Shown: positions 7,658 to 16,278, counted from the stretch's first letter. The stretch is 60,926 nt of DNA from Bacteroidota bacterium (GCA_009773515.1 WSXX01000029.1:1-60926), one strand, 5' to 3'. The notes: generated from the sequence alone by a model not told the origin. Numbers and translations: made by a program.

Positions 7658-8732
7658 AGAAGAAAATAAATTCAAAATATTATCCATTGACGGTGGCGGA
7701 ATCAGAGGTGTTTTTCCTGCAATGCTTTTAGCCAACTATGAAGCAGAACTCAAATCTAAAGGCGTTGAAAAATGGCAGGTGTATCAAAATTTCGATTTAA
7801 TCTGCGGTACTTCTACTGGGGGGATTATGGCTATTGCATTGGCTTTGGGTGTTCCTGCGAAAGAGATTTATGAGTTGTATTTGGAAAATGCTGATGTGAT
7901 TTTTGGAAACAAAAAAGGATTCTTGAAACGCTTTAGATATGCAGCACACAAACGTGATGCCTTAGAAAAATTGATAAAAGGAAAATACCAAGCTTACCAC
8001 AATGGTGAAGATGGCGAAGATCCAAGACTAAAGCACTGTAAAACACATGTTGCTATTCCTATTTATGATCTAATGGAGGGCAGGCCTTCGGTCTTAAAAA
8101 GTAAATACCACCCAGCCTTTGTTAGAGACTTTCACATTCCAGCTTATCAGGCGGCATTAGCAACTTCTGCCGCACCAACATATTTTGATCCTTACTCTGC
8201 TTCCTACACAGATTTAAACGGATTAGAAAAGCCTTTTCAGAATAAAGTGGACGGTGGTGTTTTTGCAAACAACCCTACACTTAACGGAATTATCGAAGCT
8301 CAAAAAGCCTTTAATATTAATTTGAAAGATATTGCAGTTTTATCTATAGGAACAGGTCATCAGCGTTTTTGTGATGCTGGTATAGACAAGAGAAAAAAAC
8401 ATCGAGTAAAATATGGCATTCACTATTGGATGATGGAAGATGGAAAGAAACGCCTTATAGATGTTTTTATGCAAGGGCAATCACAACAAACCCAAAACCT
8501 GATAAGCCTGATGAAAAATGGGATCGACCGCAGAGAGCCAGACAATTTCACCTATATGAGGATTGAAACTCTGTTAGACGACAGTTGTAATATTGAAATG
8601 GACGAAACAGATAAAGCAAAACTTGAAAAACTTGCTGAAAAAGCAAACATAGAATTTCAAAATAATGCCACCAATATTATTAAGGGTTTTGGAACCGGTA
8701 GTCGGTGGACGGATTTACAAAGAACTGTTTAG
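7650..8732 (+). CDS. capV: CapV-like patatin phospholipase, CBASS effector
   Basis: A 360-aa patatin-like phospholipase. The fold signatures are complete: oxyanion motif G-G-G-I-R-G at 15-20, nucleophile motif G-T-S-T-G with Ser55, and D-G-G at 201-203 (Asp201 completing the Ser-Asp dyad). CapV-type effectors are switched on by cyclic GMP-AMP or a related signal from a neighbouring CD-NTase and break down membrane phospholipids, killing the infected cell. Here the gene lies 25 bp upstream of CD-NTase 2 and about 2 kb downstream of the CD-NTase 1/E2 pair, so either cyclase or both could activate it. Length and start fit the family. Confidence 0.88.
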   Translation: MNKEENKFKILSIDGGGIRGVFPAMLLANYEAELKSKGVEKWQVYQNFDLICGTSTGGIMAIALALGVPAKEIYELYLENADVIFGNKKGFLKRFRYAAHKRDALEKLIKGKYQAYHNGEDGEDPRLKHCKTHVAIPIYDLMEGRPSVLKSKYHPAFVRDFHIPAYQAALATSAAPTYFDPYSASYTDLNGLEKPFQNKVDGGVFANNPTLNGIIEAQKAFNINLKDIAVLSIGTGHQRFCDAGIDKRKKHRVKYGIHYWMMEDGKKRLIDVFMQGQSQQTQNLISLMKNGIDRREPDNFTYMRIETLLDDSCNIEMDETDKAKLEKLAEKANIEFQNNATNIIKGFGTGSRWTDLQRTV

Positions 8733-8757
8733 CGATGACGAAATAAAATATAACGAC

Positions 8758-9621
8758 ATGGCAAATTTGCATAATCAGTTTTTAAAGTTCGAACAGGCAA
8801 TATCCCTTAGTCTGGCTAAAAAGAAAATACTTATTACTTCACGTCATGCGTTAGAAAATCGGATACGAGAACATTTCAAAGTCCATGCGAAATTGCTTGT
8901 ACCTAAGTTTTATATACAAGGTTCATATAAAATGGGTACTATGGTGATGGATAAAAAAGGCACCTGTGATGTAGATTTAGGTGTTTACTTTCTTGAGGAG
9001 CCAAATATTCAGCCGATTAGCTTACAAAAAAACTTACTTGCAGCAGTAAGAAGTCACACTACTAGTAGAGGTGAACATCGCGATAAATGTATTAGAGTTA
9101 AATACAAAGGCGACTTTGATATAGACCTTCCGGTCTATTATAAAACTCCTTATGATGAGCATCCATTTTTAGCAACTAAAAATGGATGGATCGAAAGTGA
9201 CCCTAAGGAATTATGCGATTGGTTTGAGAATTGCAAGGATAAAAACGGACAAATAATTCGACTTGTAAAATATTTCAAGTCCTGGTCAAATAGACGAAAT
9301 AGAAAAATGCCAAGTGGAATAGCATGGACAGTATGGGTTGTAGAGAATTATAGACCAAATTGTCGTGACGACAGAGCTTTCTTCGAAACGGCAAAAGCAA
9401 TAGAGAAGAATTTTGGTGGTGGCTTTGTAAATACTGTTGCCATGAATCCAGCAACGCCGCAGGACAATTTGTTAAAACTTGATTTTGATCAGCGAACAAG
9501 ATTCAAGGAGGTGTTTAGGTATATGTTAGAAGAGGCAGAGCATGCTTTGCAAACGAACAGCAGTAAAAAAGCATTAAACATTTGGAAACAGCAGTTTGGG
9601 GATAAGTTTCCGGTAATTTAA
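8758..9621 (+). CDS. CD-NTase (CBASS nucleotide cyclase) 2
   Basis: A second CD-NTase-type nucleotidyltransferase, 287 aa from the ATG at 8758; a longer frame starts at 8665 but would overlap the phospholipase gene by 68 bp and add an unrelated N-terminus. Motifs: G-S at 55-56 in I-Q-G-S-Y-K-M-G-T, metal pair D71 and D73 in C-D-V-D-L, third acidic site D121/D123 in F-D-I-D-L-P-V-Y. It is not a close copy of CD-NTase 1 (different length, different loops). With the preceding phospholipase it has the make-up of a type I CBASS (cyclase plus effector). A GGDEF protein follows after 10 bp. Confidence 0.82.
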   Translation: MANLHNQFLKFEQAISLSLAKKKILITSRHALENRIREHFKVHAKLLVPKFYIQGSYKMGTMVMDKKGTCDVDLGVYFLEEPNIQPISLQKNLLAAVRSHTTSRGEHRDKCIRVKYKGDFDIDLPVYYKTPYDEHPFLATKNGWIESDPKELCDWFENCKDKNGQIIRLVKYFKSWSNRRNRKMPSGIAWTVWVVENYRPNCRDDRAFFETAKAIEKNFGGGFVNTVAMNPATPQDNLLKLDFDQRTRFKEVFRYMLEEAEHALQTNSSKKALNIWKQQFGDKFPVI

Positions 9622-9631
9622 ATAAGAAGAA

Positions 9632-10393
9632 ATGGCAAATTACTTTAAAGAATCGATTCATAAATTCAAAAATGATGCATTATCAAAGGGAATCTATGAT
9701 ATATTAAAGGGTCTTTTCATTTCATTAATATTGCTGATACCCACAAAATGGATTCCGTATGTAAAGACATTTTTTTTAACAGAACACAAATTCACAACAT
9801 ACACCATCGTCATTTCGGCAGTCACCCTGATAACATTTACAACTTTTTTTGTTAGCAGATATTTCCGTAAAAAGATTCGTTTAGTTTTAAACGACAACCA
9901 TACAGATGAACTTACAGGATTAAAAAATCATAAAGCTTTAATCGAGTATTTGAATTTGAAAATTGTAGAAGCAAAGAATCGATCTGAATCGCTTTCACTG
10001 ATTCTAATTGACATTGATGATTTTAAAAATTTCAATACTCTCTACGGGTTTAATGTTGCAGACCAAATACTGAAGAAATTAGGTGAGCTTTTAGGCAATG
10101 ATAAAAGAGCAACAGATGAAACTTTTCGTTTCTTCAATCGAGGTGATGAATTTTTAGTTGTCGCTTACGAAACAAGTTTAAGTCAAGCAATACAAGCAGC
10201 CGAACGAAAAAGAAAGTTAATCCAAAAGAATTTGATTTCTGTTGAAGGTAAAAATCACCAGTTAACTGTTTGTTGTGGAGTAACTGAATTTAAAAAGAAT
10301 GATGATTATGCAACTTTTACAGATAGAGCAACCGAAGCACTTAATGAAGCAAAGAAAATTGTGGGTAAGAATAACACGAAATCAATTGTTTAA
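9632..10393 (+). CDS. Membrane-bound GGDEF-domain protein
   Basis: A 253-aa protein with two hydrophobic segments (about 25-45 and 56-76) followed by a GGDEF domain. The domain opens with D-E-L-T-G-L-K-N-H, has metal-site Asp residues in L-I-D-I-D-D-F-K (127-130) and the signature R-G-D-E-F at 170-174, an accepted variant of GGDEF. If active it would make cyclic di-GMP from GTP. GGDEF proteins are uncommon in Bacteroidota. Its position, 10 bp after CD-NTase 2 and inside the same transcription unit, suggests a part in the nucleotide signalling of the defence island; that is inference. A mis-assigned Cas10-like minimal polymerase is less likely because the N-terminal D-x-L-T-G-L motif is canonical. 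Confidence 0.8.
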   Translation: MANYFKESIHKFKNDALSKGIYDILKGLFISLILLIPTKWIPYVKTFFLTEHKFTTYTIVISAVTLITFTTFFVSRYFRKKIRLVLNDNHTDELTGLKNHKALIEYLNLKIVEAKNRSESLSLILIDIDDFKNFNTLYGFNVADQILKKLGELLGNDKRATDETFRFFNRGDEFLVVAYETSLSQAIQAAERKRKLIQKNLISVEGKNHQLTVCCGVTEFKKNDDYATFTDRATEALNEAKKIVGKNNTKSIV

Positions 10394-10442
10394 TGGTCAC
10401 TCTTGGTTTTTGAGGAAGCAATTTTGGTAAAACACGGAACTC

Positions 10443-11114
10443 ATGAATAAAACATTTAACTTTTACTGCGATGAGAGCTGTCATTTGGAGAATGACCATC
10501 ATCCATATATGCTCATTGGGTATGTAAGTTGCGCCTACAATCAGGTGAAACTTCATTCTCAAAATATCAGGATATTAAAAGCCAAGCATCATGTTTTTTA
10601 TGAAACGAAGTGGAGTGGGTTGTCAAAATCAGCATATCCCTTATACAATGATCTGATCGATTATTTCTTTGCCACTGATCTTCAATACAGGGCTATAGTA
10701 ATTAAGAAATGTCAGTTGAAACATGGAGAATTCAACCAGAGCCACGATGACTTCTACTACAAAATGTATTATCAACTGCTGAATAAAAAAATTGAACCCG
10801 ACAATAACTACAATATCTACCTTGATATTAAAGATACCCGGAGTGCAAAAAAAGTAAACGGGTTAAAGAAATTCCTTAATTCCCACTTTATTTCTGTCCG
10901 TAACCTGCAGAACATAAGGTCAAATGAAAGCGAGTTGATGCAGTTAACTGATATTATCACAGGAGCCTTGTCTTATCATCTAAGAGAATTGAACACTGTG
11001 ATTGCAAAGCGAAAAATTATTGAAAAAATTCAACAGCACAGCAAACATCCTTTGACCCAATCAACCGCAAAAGACAGCCCGAAATTCAATTTGTTCTTCA
11101 TTGACCTCAAATAA
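10443..11114 (+). CDS. DUF3800 protein
   Basis: A 223-aa protein of the DUF3800 family, thought to have an RNase H-like fold. The N-terminal F-Y-C-D-E-S (about 7-12) supplies the first acidic pair, Y-L-D-I-K-D-T near the middle the second, and Q-L-T-D-I-I-T-G-A near residue 168 the last conserved Asp. DUF3800 proteins are frequent in defence islands and next to toxins, but their substrate is not settled. The next gene starts 5 bp downstream, so the two are probably translated together. Confidence 0.75.
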   Translation: MNKTFNFYCDESCHLENDHHPYMLIGYVSCAYNQVKLHSQNIRILKAKHHVFYETKWSGLSKSAYPLYNDLIDYFFATDLQYRAIVIKKCQLKHGEFNQSHDDFYYKMYYQLLNKKIEPDNNYNIYLDIKDTRSAKKVNGLKKFLNSHFISVRNLQNIRSNESELMQLTDIITGALSYHLRELNTVIAKRKIIEKIQQHSKHPLTQSTAKDSPKFNLFFIDLK

Positions 11115-11119
11115 CTGCC

Positions 11120-11656
11120 ATGCCAACAAACTTGTTAAAGACATACCCGGAGTTATTGGAGCTTGGCTATCTGACTCAACCGCAGAGGAATATATCGCTT
11201 CTGGGCATATTTAAAAGAGATTTTGAAGACAATCCGGCCTTGAATTTTCGCTCAAAGAAAATCAGGCCTATTAAAGGGGATGAACCCCCAATGGAATTGC
11301 TTTTCAGGCATTTGACTACAGAAGAAACGACAGTAAATGATGAAACCGGGCTGAATTATGCCAAAAGAGTATTTGAGATGGATAGATCTCAGCGCTTGCA
11401 TTGGATCAGATATCACCTTGAAGAAAGGAAGCCTGAAAATATTCTGGTATTTAGTGTTGAGGAAAGAGATCAGAAGCATCGCAAGGATATCATAAGAACA
11501 TATATTTATGATAACGCACAAAAATATGTGATCGTACTTGATCCTCAGCGAAGCAAAATGGATTATTATCTGGTAACAGCTTTTTATCTTAATAAAGACT
11601 ATGGAGAAAAGAAAATGAAAAAACTGGTAAAACGAAAATTGCCGGAACTACATTAA
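11120..11656 (+). CDS. Unrecognised protein, possible BECR-type RNase
   Basis: A 178-aa protein directly after the DUF3800 gene. The C-terminal half has the pattern L-H-W-I-R-Y-H-L-E, then I-L-V-F-S-V, then Y-V-I-V-L-D-P-Q-R-S-K-M-D-Y-Y-L-V-T-A-F-Y-L. That succession recalls phage-type Barnase/EndoU/Colicin/RelE-like (PBECR) nucleases, in which a His, a basic residue and a late Tyr or Thr act in RNA cleavage. This is a pattern resemblance only. Last gene before the hairpin at 11663, so it closes the first transcription unit of the island. Confidence 0.5.
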   Translation: MPTNLLKTYPELLELGYLTQPQRNISLLGIFKRDFEDNPALNFRSKKIRPIKGDEPPMELLFRHLTTEETTVNDETGLNYAKRVFEMDRSQRLHWIRYHLEERKPENILVFSVEERDQKHRKDIIRTYIYDNAQKYVIVLDPQRSKMDYYLVTAFYLNKDYGEKKMKKLVKRKLPELH

Positions 11657-11662
11657 ACCGCA

Positions 11663-11708
11663 GGGCTCGGCACATTTCATGATGTGTCGAGCCCCGAAAC
11701 TCTTTTTT
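11663..11708 (+). terminator. Rho-independent terminator after the first defence unit
   Basis: A 13-bp stem (GGGCTCGGCACAT at 11663-11675 against ATGTGTCGAGCCC at 11682-11694, one G-U pair) with a 6-base loop, followed a few bases later by CTCTTTTTT. It lies 7 bp after the stop of the previous gene and separates hsdR from the rest. Confidence 0.75.
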
Positions 11709-12051
11709 CCAAATGGTAAAATGAGCGGTGCAAAGATAAGCACAAAAATTGCAAAAGCAACTGAACCTGAAAATAAAACTTAAATTTAAGAGTAATCTGA
11801 TGTTGTTGTTCAAGATAAAAGAGCCAAAGAAGATGCTGAAAGAGGTGATGCTATTCTTTGTATTGCAGCTACAGGAGATAGTGATGCTAACGCGTATTTG
11901 TGATAGGTGTCTGAATTGCAATATTATGAAATGCTGCTGGACTGACTTTCAATTCTCAGTATCGGGCTCCGGATTCCTGGTATTGGTTCCGAAATCGGCA
12001 AATTTCAATTCTCTGTATCGGGCATCCGGTTCTCTAAAAAAGTAGAAAATA
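11709..12051. other. Spacer before hsdR with a direct repeat
   Basis: A frame of 98 codons at 11749-12045 has no recognisable features and odd composition and was not accepted. Near the end, TTTCAATTCTCAGTATCGGG (11947-11966) recurs as TTTCAATTCTCTGTATCGGG (12003-12022), 56 bp apart; the similarity continues for a few bases on each side. These could be operator-like sites or a decayed repeat. The hsdR promoter should lie here but no clear TAnnTTTG was assigned. Confidence 0.45.
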
Positions 12052-15000
12052 ATGGAAACACCAAGTTTTAAAGAAGATCATATCAGCCAGATTCCGGCAT
12101 TGCAAATGCTGGTGAATTTGGGTTATACCTATTTAAGTCCGGCAGAAGCTGAAAGACAAAGAGGAGGAAAGACTTCCAATGTATTGTTGGAAGATGTATT
12201 GCGGAAACAGTTGAAGGAAATCAACAGCATTCGGGTAAGTACTACCAGAACCAATATTTTCACAGATGAAAATATTGAGCGGGGCGTATTGGCTTTAAAA
12301 AATCTTCCTATGAACGAAGGCTACATTGCAGCAAGTGAAAAGGCATACAACTTGCTCACTTTGGGTCAGGCATTGGAGCAAACCGTAGATGGCGATAAAA
12401 AAAGTTTTACACTTCAATACATCGACTGGAAAAACATCAATAATAATGTATTTCATGTAACCGAAGAATACAGCGTGATGCGGTCAACAAGCAAGGATCA
12501 TTACCGACCAGATTTAGTTTTGTTCGTAAACGGCATTCCGCTTTGCATTATTGAGTGCAAACGTCCTGACATGAAAGAGCCGTTGAAACAGGCTATCAGT
12601 CAGCATTTACGCAATCAACAAGAAGACGGTATCCGCAGTTTGTATGTGTATTCACAATTAACTTTGAGCATTGCCACACAAGAAGCTGCTTATGCCACCA
12701 ATGCAACACCCGAAAAGTTTTGGGCAAAGTGGCAAGAGAAATTCAGTAGTGATGAAGAAGAGTTGAGTTACAAAACCAATTTACAGGAACTCAAAAACAA
12801 ACCGATTTCAGTTTCTGTAAAAGAGCATTTGTTTACTGACCGTTTCAAATATGTTCGACAATATTTTGATGCTTTAGAGCAACAAGATATTTTACCAACG
12901 GAACAAGATGAATACTTGTTTGGCTTATGCCGTCCTGAACGATTGATGGACATTGTTTTCAATTTTGTTTTATTCGATAATGGCGACAAAAAAGTAGCCC
13001 GTTATCAGCAGTTCTTCGCCATCAAAAAATCAATGCAACGCATCAGAAATGTAGAGCATGGCAAAAGAAAAGGGGGCGTTATCTGGCACACTCAAGGAAG
13101 CGGAAAATCTTTAACCATGGTAATGTTGGCACAAGCCATTGCTATGGAGCCTGGCATTCGAAATCCTAAAATTGTATTGGTTACAGACAGAACCGATTTA
13201 GATAATCAAATTACAGGCACTTTCAGAAAATGCGGAATGTTTGTGGAAAACGCAACCACAGGTCAGCGTTTAGTAGAATTGCTTGAAAGCAAAAGTGATT
13301 CAGTAGTTACTACTATCATCAACAAGTTTGTAGCCGCCGTTAAAAAAATCAATAAGCCATTAGAAAGCCACGACATTTTTGTGTTGGTAGATGAAGGGCA
13401 CAGAACTCAGCATGGTACTTTCAATATTGACATGCAAAAGACACTGCCCAATGCCTGTTTCATTGCAATGACTGGTACTCCTCTTTTCAAAAAAGACAAA
13501 AGCACCGCTGAAAAATTCGGTGGCGTAATTGATGCTTATACCGTGGACCAGGCAGTAAGCGATAAAGCTGTCGTTCCATTGCTCTATGAAGGACGTTTGG
13601 CATTGCAGGATGTAAATGCTAGTCCGATTGATACCTTTTTCGTAATGGTTTCAGAACCATTAACAGAATACCAGAAAGCAGACATCAAAAAGAAATTTGC
13701 ACGTTACGACCACTTAAATTCAGCCGAACAGAAAATGAGAATGATTGCATGGGACATCAGCTATCATTTCCGTGACAACTGGCAAGGCAGTACACCATTC
13801 AAAGGTCAATTGGTTTGCGACAAAAAGGTGAATGCCATCAAGTACAAAGAATATTTGGATGAAATTGGCATAGTAAGCTGTGAAGTATTGATTTCATCCA
13901 TTGACGAACGGGAAGGTGAAGAAAGCGCCTATGAGAAATCAACCGAAAAAGAAAATCAATTCTGGAAACGCATGATGGACGAACATGGCAATTCAAAAAG
14001 CTATGAGAAGAACATCATCAGTCGATTCAAAAATCAGAAAGACCCGGAAATCATTATTGTGGTAGATAAACTACTCACAGGATTTGACGAACCAAAAAAC
14101 ACCGTTTTATATCTCACAAGAAATCTACAAGGGCACAAACTTTTACAAGCCATTGCAAGGGTAAACCGTATTTATCCTGATAAAGAGTTTGGCTACATCA
14201 TTGACTATTATGGTGTGATTGAAAATTTGGATGACGCTTTACAGTTGTATTCTTCATTTGAAGATTTTGATGATGAAGATTTGGCGGGCACACTGACCAA
14301 TATTGCAGATGAAATCAAAAAACTACCACAGAAACATTCAGACCTCTGGGATATTTTTAAAACCATTGCCAACAAACGGGATGCGGAAGCTTATCAGCAA
14401 TTATTAAAAGATGAAGCGATACGGGTTTTGTTTTACGATAAACTTTCAGCCTTTGCCAGGAGTTTGAAATTGGCATTATCTTCTATTCAGTTTCACAAGG
14501 ACGTTGAAGAAAAAACTATCAATCGTTACAAAGAAGATCTGGCAATGTTCTTGAAACTTCGTTTAGCAGTAGTTGAAAGATACAGCGATGAAATTGACTA
14601 CAAACAATACGAAGGTCAGATTCAAAAACTGATTGACACCCATATTACGACCGAGAAAATCGAGACCATTACAGAACTTGTAAATATTTTCGACAAGGAC
14701 AAATTTCAGCAAGAAGTAGAAAATACAACAGGTAAAGCAGCCAAAGCTGATAAAATTGCCAGCAGAACTGCAAAGCACATCACAGAGAAAATGGATGAAG
14801 ACCCTGCATTTTACAAAAAGTTTTCACAAATGCTGAAAGAAACCATTGCTGACTATGAAGCCAAACGAATCAGTGAAGCACAATATCTGAGCAAAGTTAA
14901 AGACATCATGAACAATGTATTGACTCACACAGATATAGACATACCAACAATATTAAGTAACAGAGATGTTGCCAAGGCTTTTTATGGCATTACTGCAGAG

Positions 15001-15279
15001 GCACTAACAGAAAAGATTCAGGATGATATAATTCGAAAAGAAATTTCAACTCAAACGGCTTTACATATTGACGACCTGATTCAACAATCTGTTTTGGATA
15101 ATGGCAAGCCCATTATTGACTGGCAATTTAAAACCAATATTACAGGCAAATTGCTTATTGAAATTGGCGACTATCTGATTGACGAAGTGAGAGACAAATA
15201 CAATGTGAACTTGTCATTCAAAGAAATGGATAAGATTGCAGATGATTGTATTGCAGTAGCTAAAATCCGTTACAGGTAA
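12052..15279 (+). CDS. hsdR: Type I restriction endonuclease subunit R
   Basis: A 1075-aa HsdR, the translocating nuclease of the type I complex. N-terminal nuclease domain of the PD-(D/E)xK type: Asp154 in Y-R-P-D-L-V and E168-C-K170 in I-I-E-C-K-R-P. The helicase core follows: Walker A H-T-Q-G-S-G-K-S near 346-353, motif II L-V-D-E-G-H-R-T near 443-450, motif III A-M-T-G-T-P-L-F, and motif VI Q-A-I-A-R-V-N-R. The C-terminal third (after about 740) is the helical domain that binds the methylase. Length is normal. The stop codon overlaps the next start by one base (TAATG). Confidence 0.95.
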   Translation: METPSFKEDHISQIPALQMLVNLGYTYLSPAEAERQRGGKTSNVLLEDVLRKQLKEINSIRVSTTRTNIFTDENIERGVLALKNLPMNEGYIAASEKAYNLLTLGQALEQTVDGDKKSFTLQYIDWKNINNNVFHVTEEYSVMRSTSKDHYRPDLVLFVNGIPLCIIECKRPDMKEPLKQAISQHLRNQQEDGIRSLYVYSQLTLSIATQEAAYATNATPEKFWAKWQEKFSSDEEELSYKTNLQELKNKPISVSVKEHLFTDRFKYVRQYFDALEQQDILPTEQDEYLFGLCRPERLMDIVFNFVLFDNGDKKVARYQQFFAIKKSMQRIRNVEHGKRKGGVIWHTQGSGKSLTMVMLAQAIAMEPGIRNPKIVLVTDRTDLDNQITGTFRKCGMFVENATTGQRLVELLESKSDSVVTTIINKFVAAVKKINKPLESHDIFVLVDEGHRTQHGTFNIDMQKTLPNACFIAMTGTPLFKKDKSTAEKFGGVIDAYTVDQAVSDKAVVPLLYEGRLALQDVNASPIDTFFVMVSEPLTEYQKADIKKKFARYDHLNSAEQKMRMIAWDISYHFRDNWQGSTPFKGQLVCDKKVNAIKYKEYLDEIGIVSCEVLISSIDEREGEESAYEKSTEKENQFWKRMMDEHGNSKSYEKNIISRFKNQKDPEIIIVVDKLLTGFDEPKNTVLYLTRNLQGHKLLQAIARVNRIYPDKEFGYIIDYYGVIENLDDALQLYSSFEDFDDEDLAGTLTNIADEIKKLPQKHSDLWDIFKTIANKRDAEAYQQLLKDEAIRVLFYDKLSAFARSLKLALSSIQFHKDVEEKTINRYKEDLAMFLKLRLAVVERYSDEIDYKQYEGQIQKLIDTHITTEKIETITELVNIFDKDKFQQEVENTTGKAAKADKIASRTAKHITEKMDEDPAFYKKFSQMLKETIADYEAKRISEAQYLSKVKDIMNNVLTHTDIDIPTILSNRDVAKAFYGITAEALTEKIQDDIIRKEISTQTALHIDDLIQQSVLDNGKPIIDWQFKTNITGKLLIEIGDYLIDEVRDKYNVNLSFKEMDKIADDCIAVAKIRYR

Positions 15280-15974
15280 TGACAGAGGCAATTCAATTTG
15301 GCAGCAGAACTATTGATTTTCGTTTGGAATATTCAGACAGGAAATCACTTGGCATTACGGTAACACCTGAAATGGAAGTCCTGGTAAAAGCTCCGGCTAA
15401 CACAACCATTGAAAAAGTGAAAGAGAAAATAAGAAAAAAAGCACCTTGGATAATTAAACAACAAAGCTTCTTTCTTTCTTTTCAACCAAGGACATCACAA
15501 CGAAAATATATAAGCGGTGAAACACATTTGTATTTAGGCAGACAGTACCGTTTACAGATTCAAATAGACAAAGAGGAATCTGTTAAACTAAAAGGCAAAT
15601 TCATTGAAGTAACAGCCAGGGAAAAGTCGAGAGCAAAGGAACTATTAAACGATTGGTATTTACAACATGCACGGACAAAGTTCCATTTAATTGCTGCACC
15701 CCTGATTGACAAATTCAAAAAACACAAAGTAGAACCAAGTTCAATTGTTTTACGAGACATGCCGACACGCTGGGGTAGCTGCACACCTAAAGGAAAAATC
15801 ATTCTTAATCCGGAATTGATTAAAGCACCAAAAGGCTGCATTGAATATGTTATTATACACGAACTTTGTCATTTAATACATCGTGACCACACACAGAAAT
15901 TTTTAGATTTACAAACTAAAGAAATGAAAGACTGGGAAAAGTGGAAAATGAAATTAGAAAAATTATTAGCATGA
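15279..15974 (+). CDS. YgjP-like (DUF45) metallopeptidase linked to hsdR
   Basis: A 231-aa protein of the YgjP/WLM-like M48-related group. The zinc site is H-E-L-C-H at 194-198 with a further His in H-R-D-H-T-Q-K-F; before it comes the usual R-W-G-S-C (near residues 165-169) and I-L-N-P-E-L. Genes of this family very often close type I restriction operons, as here, but what they cut is unknown. It is translationally coupled to hsdR by a one-base overlap. Confidence 0.85.
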   Translation: MTEAIQFGSRTIDFRLEYSDRKSLGITVTPEMEVLVKAPANTTIEKVKEKIRKKAPWIIKQQSFFLSFQPRTSQRKYISGETHLYLGRQYRLQIQIDKEESVKLKGKFIEVTAREKSRAKELLNDWYLQHARTKFHLIAAPLIDKFKKHKVEPSSIVLRDMPTRWGSCTPKGKIILNPELIKAPKGCIEYVIIHELCHLIHRDHTQKFLDLQTKEMKDWEKWKMKLEKLLA

Positions 15975-15997
15975 GAAGCCTACACACATTTGCAAGC

Positions 15998-16180
15998 CCC
16001 CCGGCTAAGCGGAATCTGCAATTCCGCTTGGAACACTATTGAATTTGCAATTCAAATATATTTGCACCATTTGAGGCACTCAGCAGCTGTTAAATGTAAA
16101 TTATCAGATGTTTGGAGTGGCATTACAACCGACCGAAGGGAGCTCAGCGAAGCTAAATGCCGCTCAGCTGGGCGTCAACC
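15998..16180. repeat. Composite dispersed repeat, copy 1
   Basis: Contains CCGGCTAAGCGGAATCTGCA with an inverted GCAATTCCGCTTGGAACA, then TGAATTTGCAATTCAAATAT, then GCATTACAACCGACCGAAGG, AGCTCAGCGAAGC and TAAATGCCGCTCAGC. The same blocks occur in reverse order and orientation at 37260-37446 and in shortened form at 59590-59690. No coding capacity; open frames here are chance. Confidence 0.7.
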
Positions 16181-16278
16181 ACATCAATGCACCAACCCCC
16201 ACTAATTTCTCCCAACCATTATTTCATCATTCATTTATTTACTTACCTTTCAATCAAATATTTTGATTAGAATCTGAT

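Noticed and set aside
8665..8757. Longer N-terminus for CD-NTase 2
   Set aside because: It would overlap the phospholipase gene by 68 bp and adds residues unlike the family; the ATG at 8758 fits better.
9632..10393. Minimal CRISPR polymerase (Cas10-like) instead of GGDEF
   Set aside because: The D-x-L-T-G-L start and R-G-D-E-F motif are those of a diguanylate cyclase.
11749..12045. 98-codon open frame before hsdR
   Set aside because: Low-complexity start, no recognisable feature, overlaps a direct repeat and the expected hsdR promoter region.
15279..15974. JAB-type (Cap3) protease for the CBASS E2
   Set aside because: The zinc motif is HELCH of the YgjP group, not the JAMM motif, and the gene is coupled to hsdR.
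15990..16205. 71-codon open frame after the metallopeptidase gene
   Set aside because: It lies entirely in the dispersed composite repeat that recurs in two other spacers.
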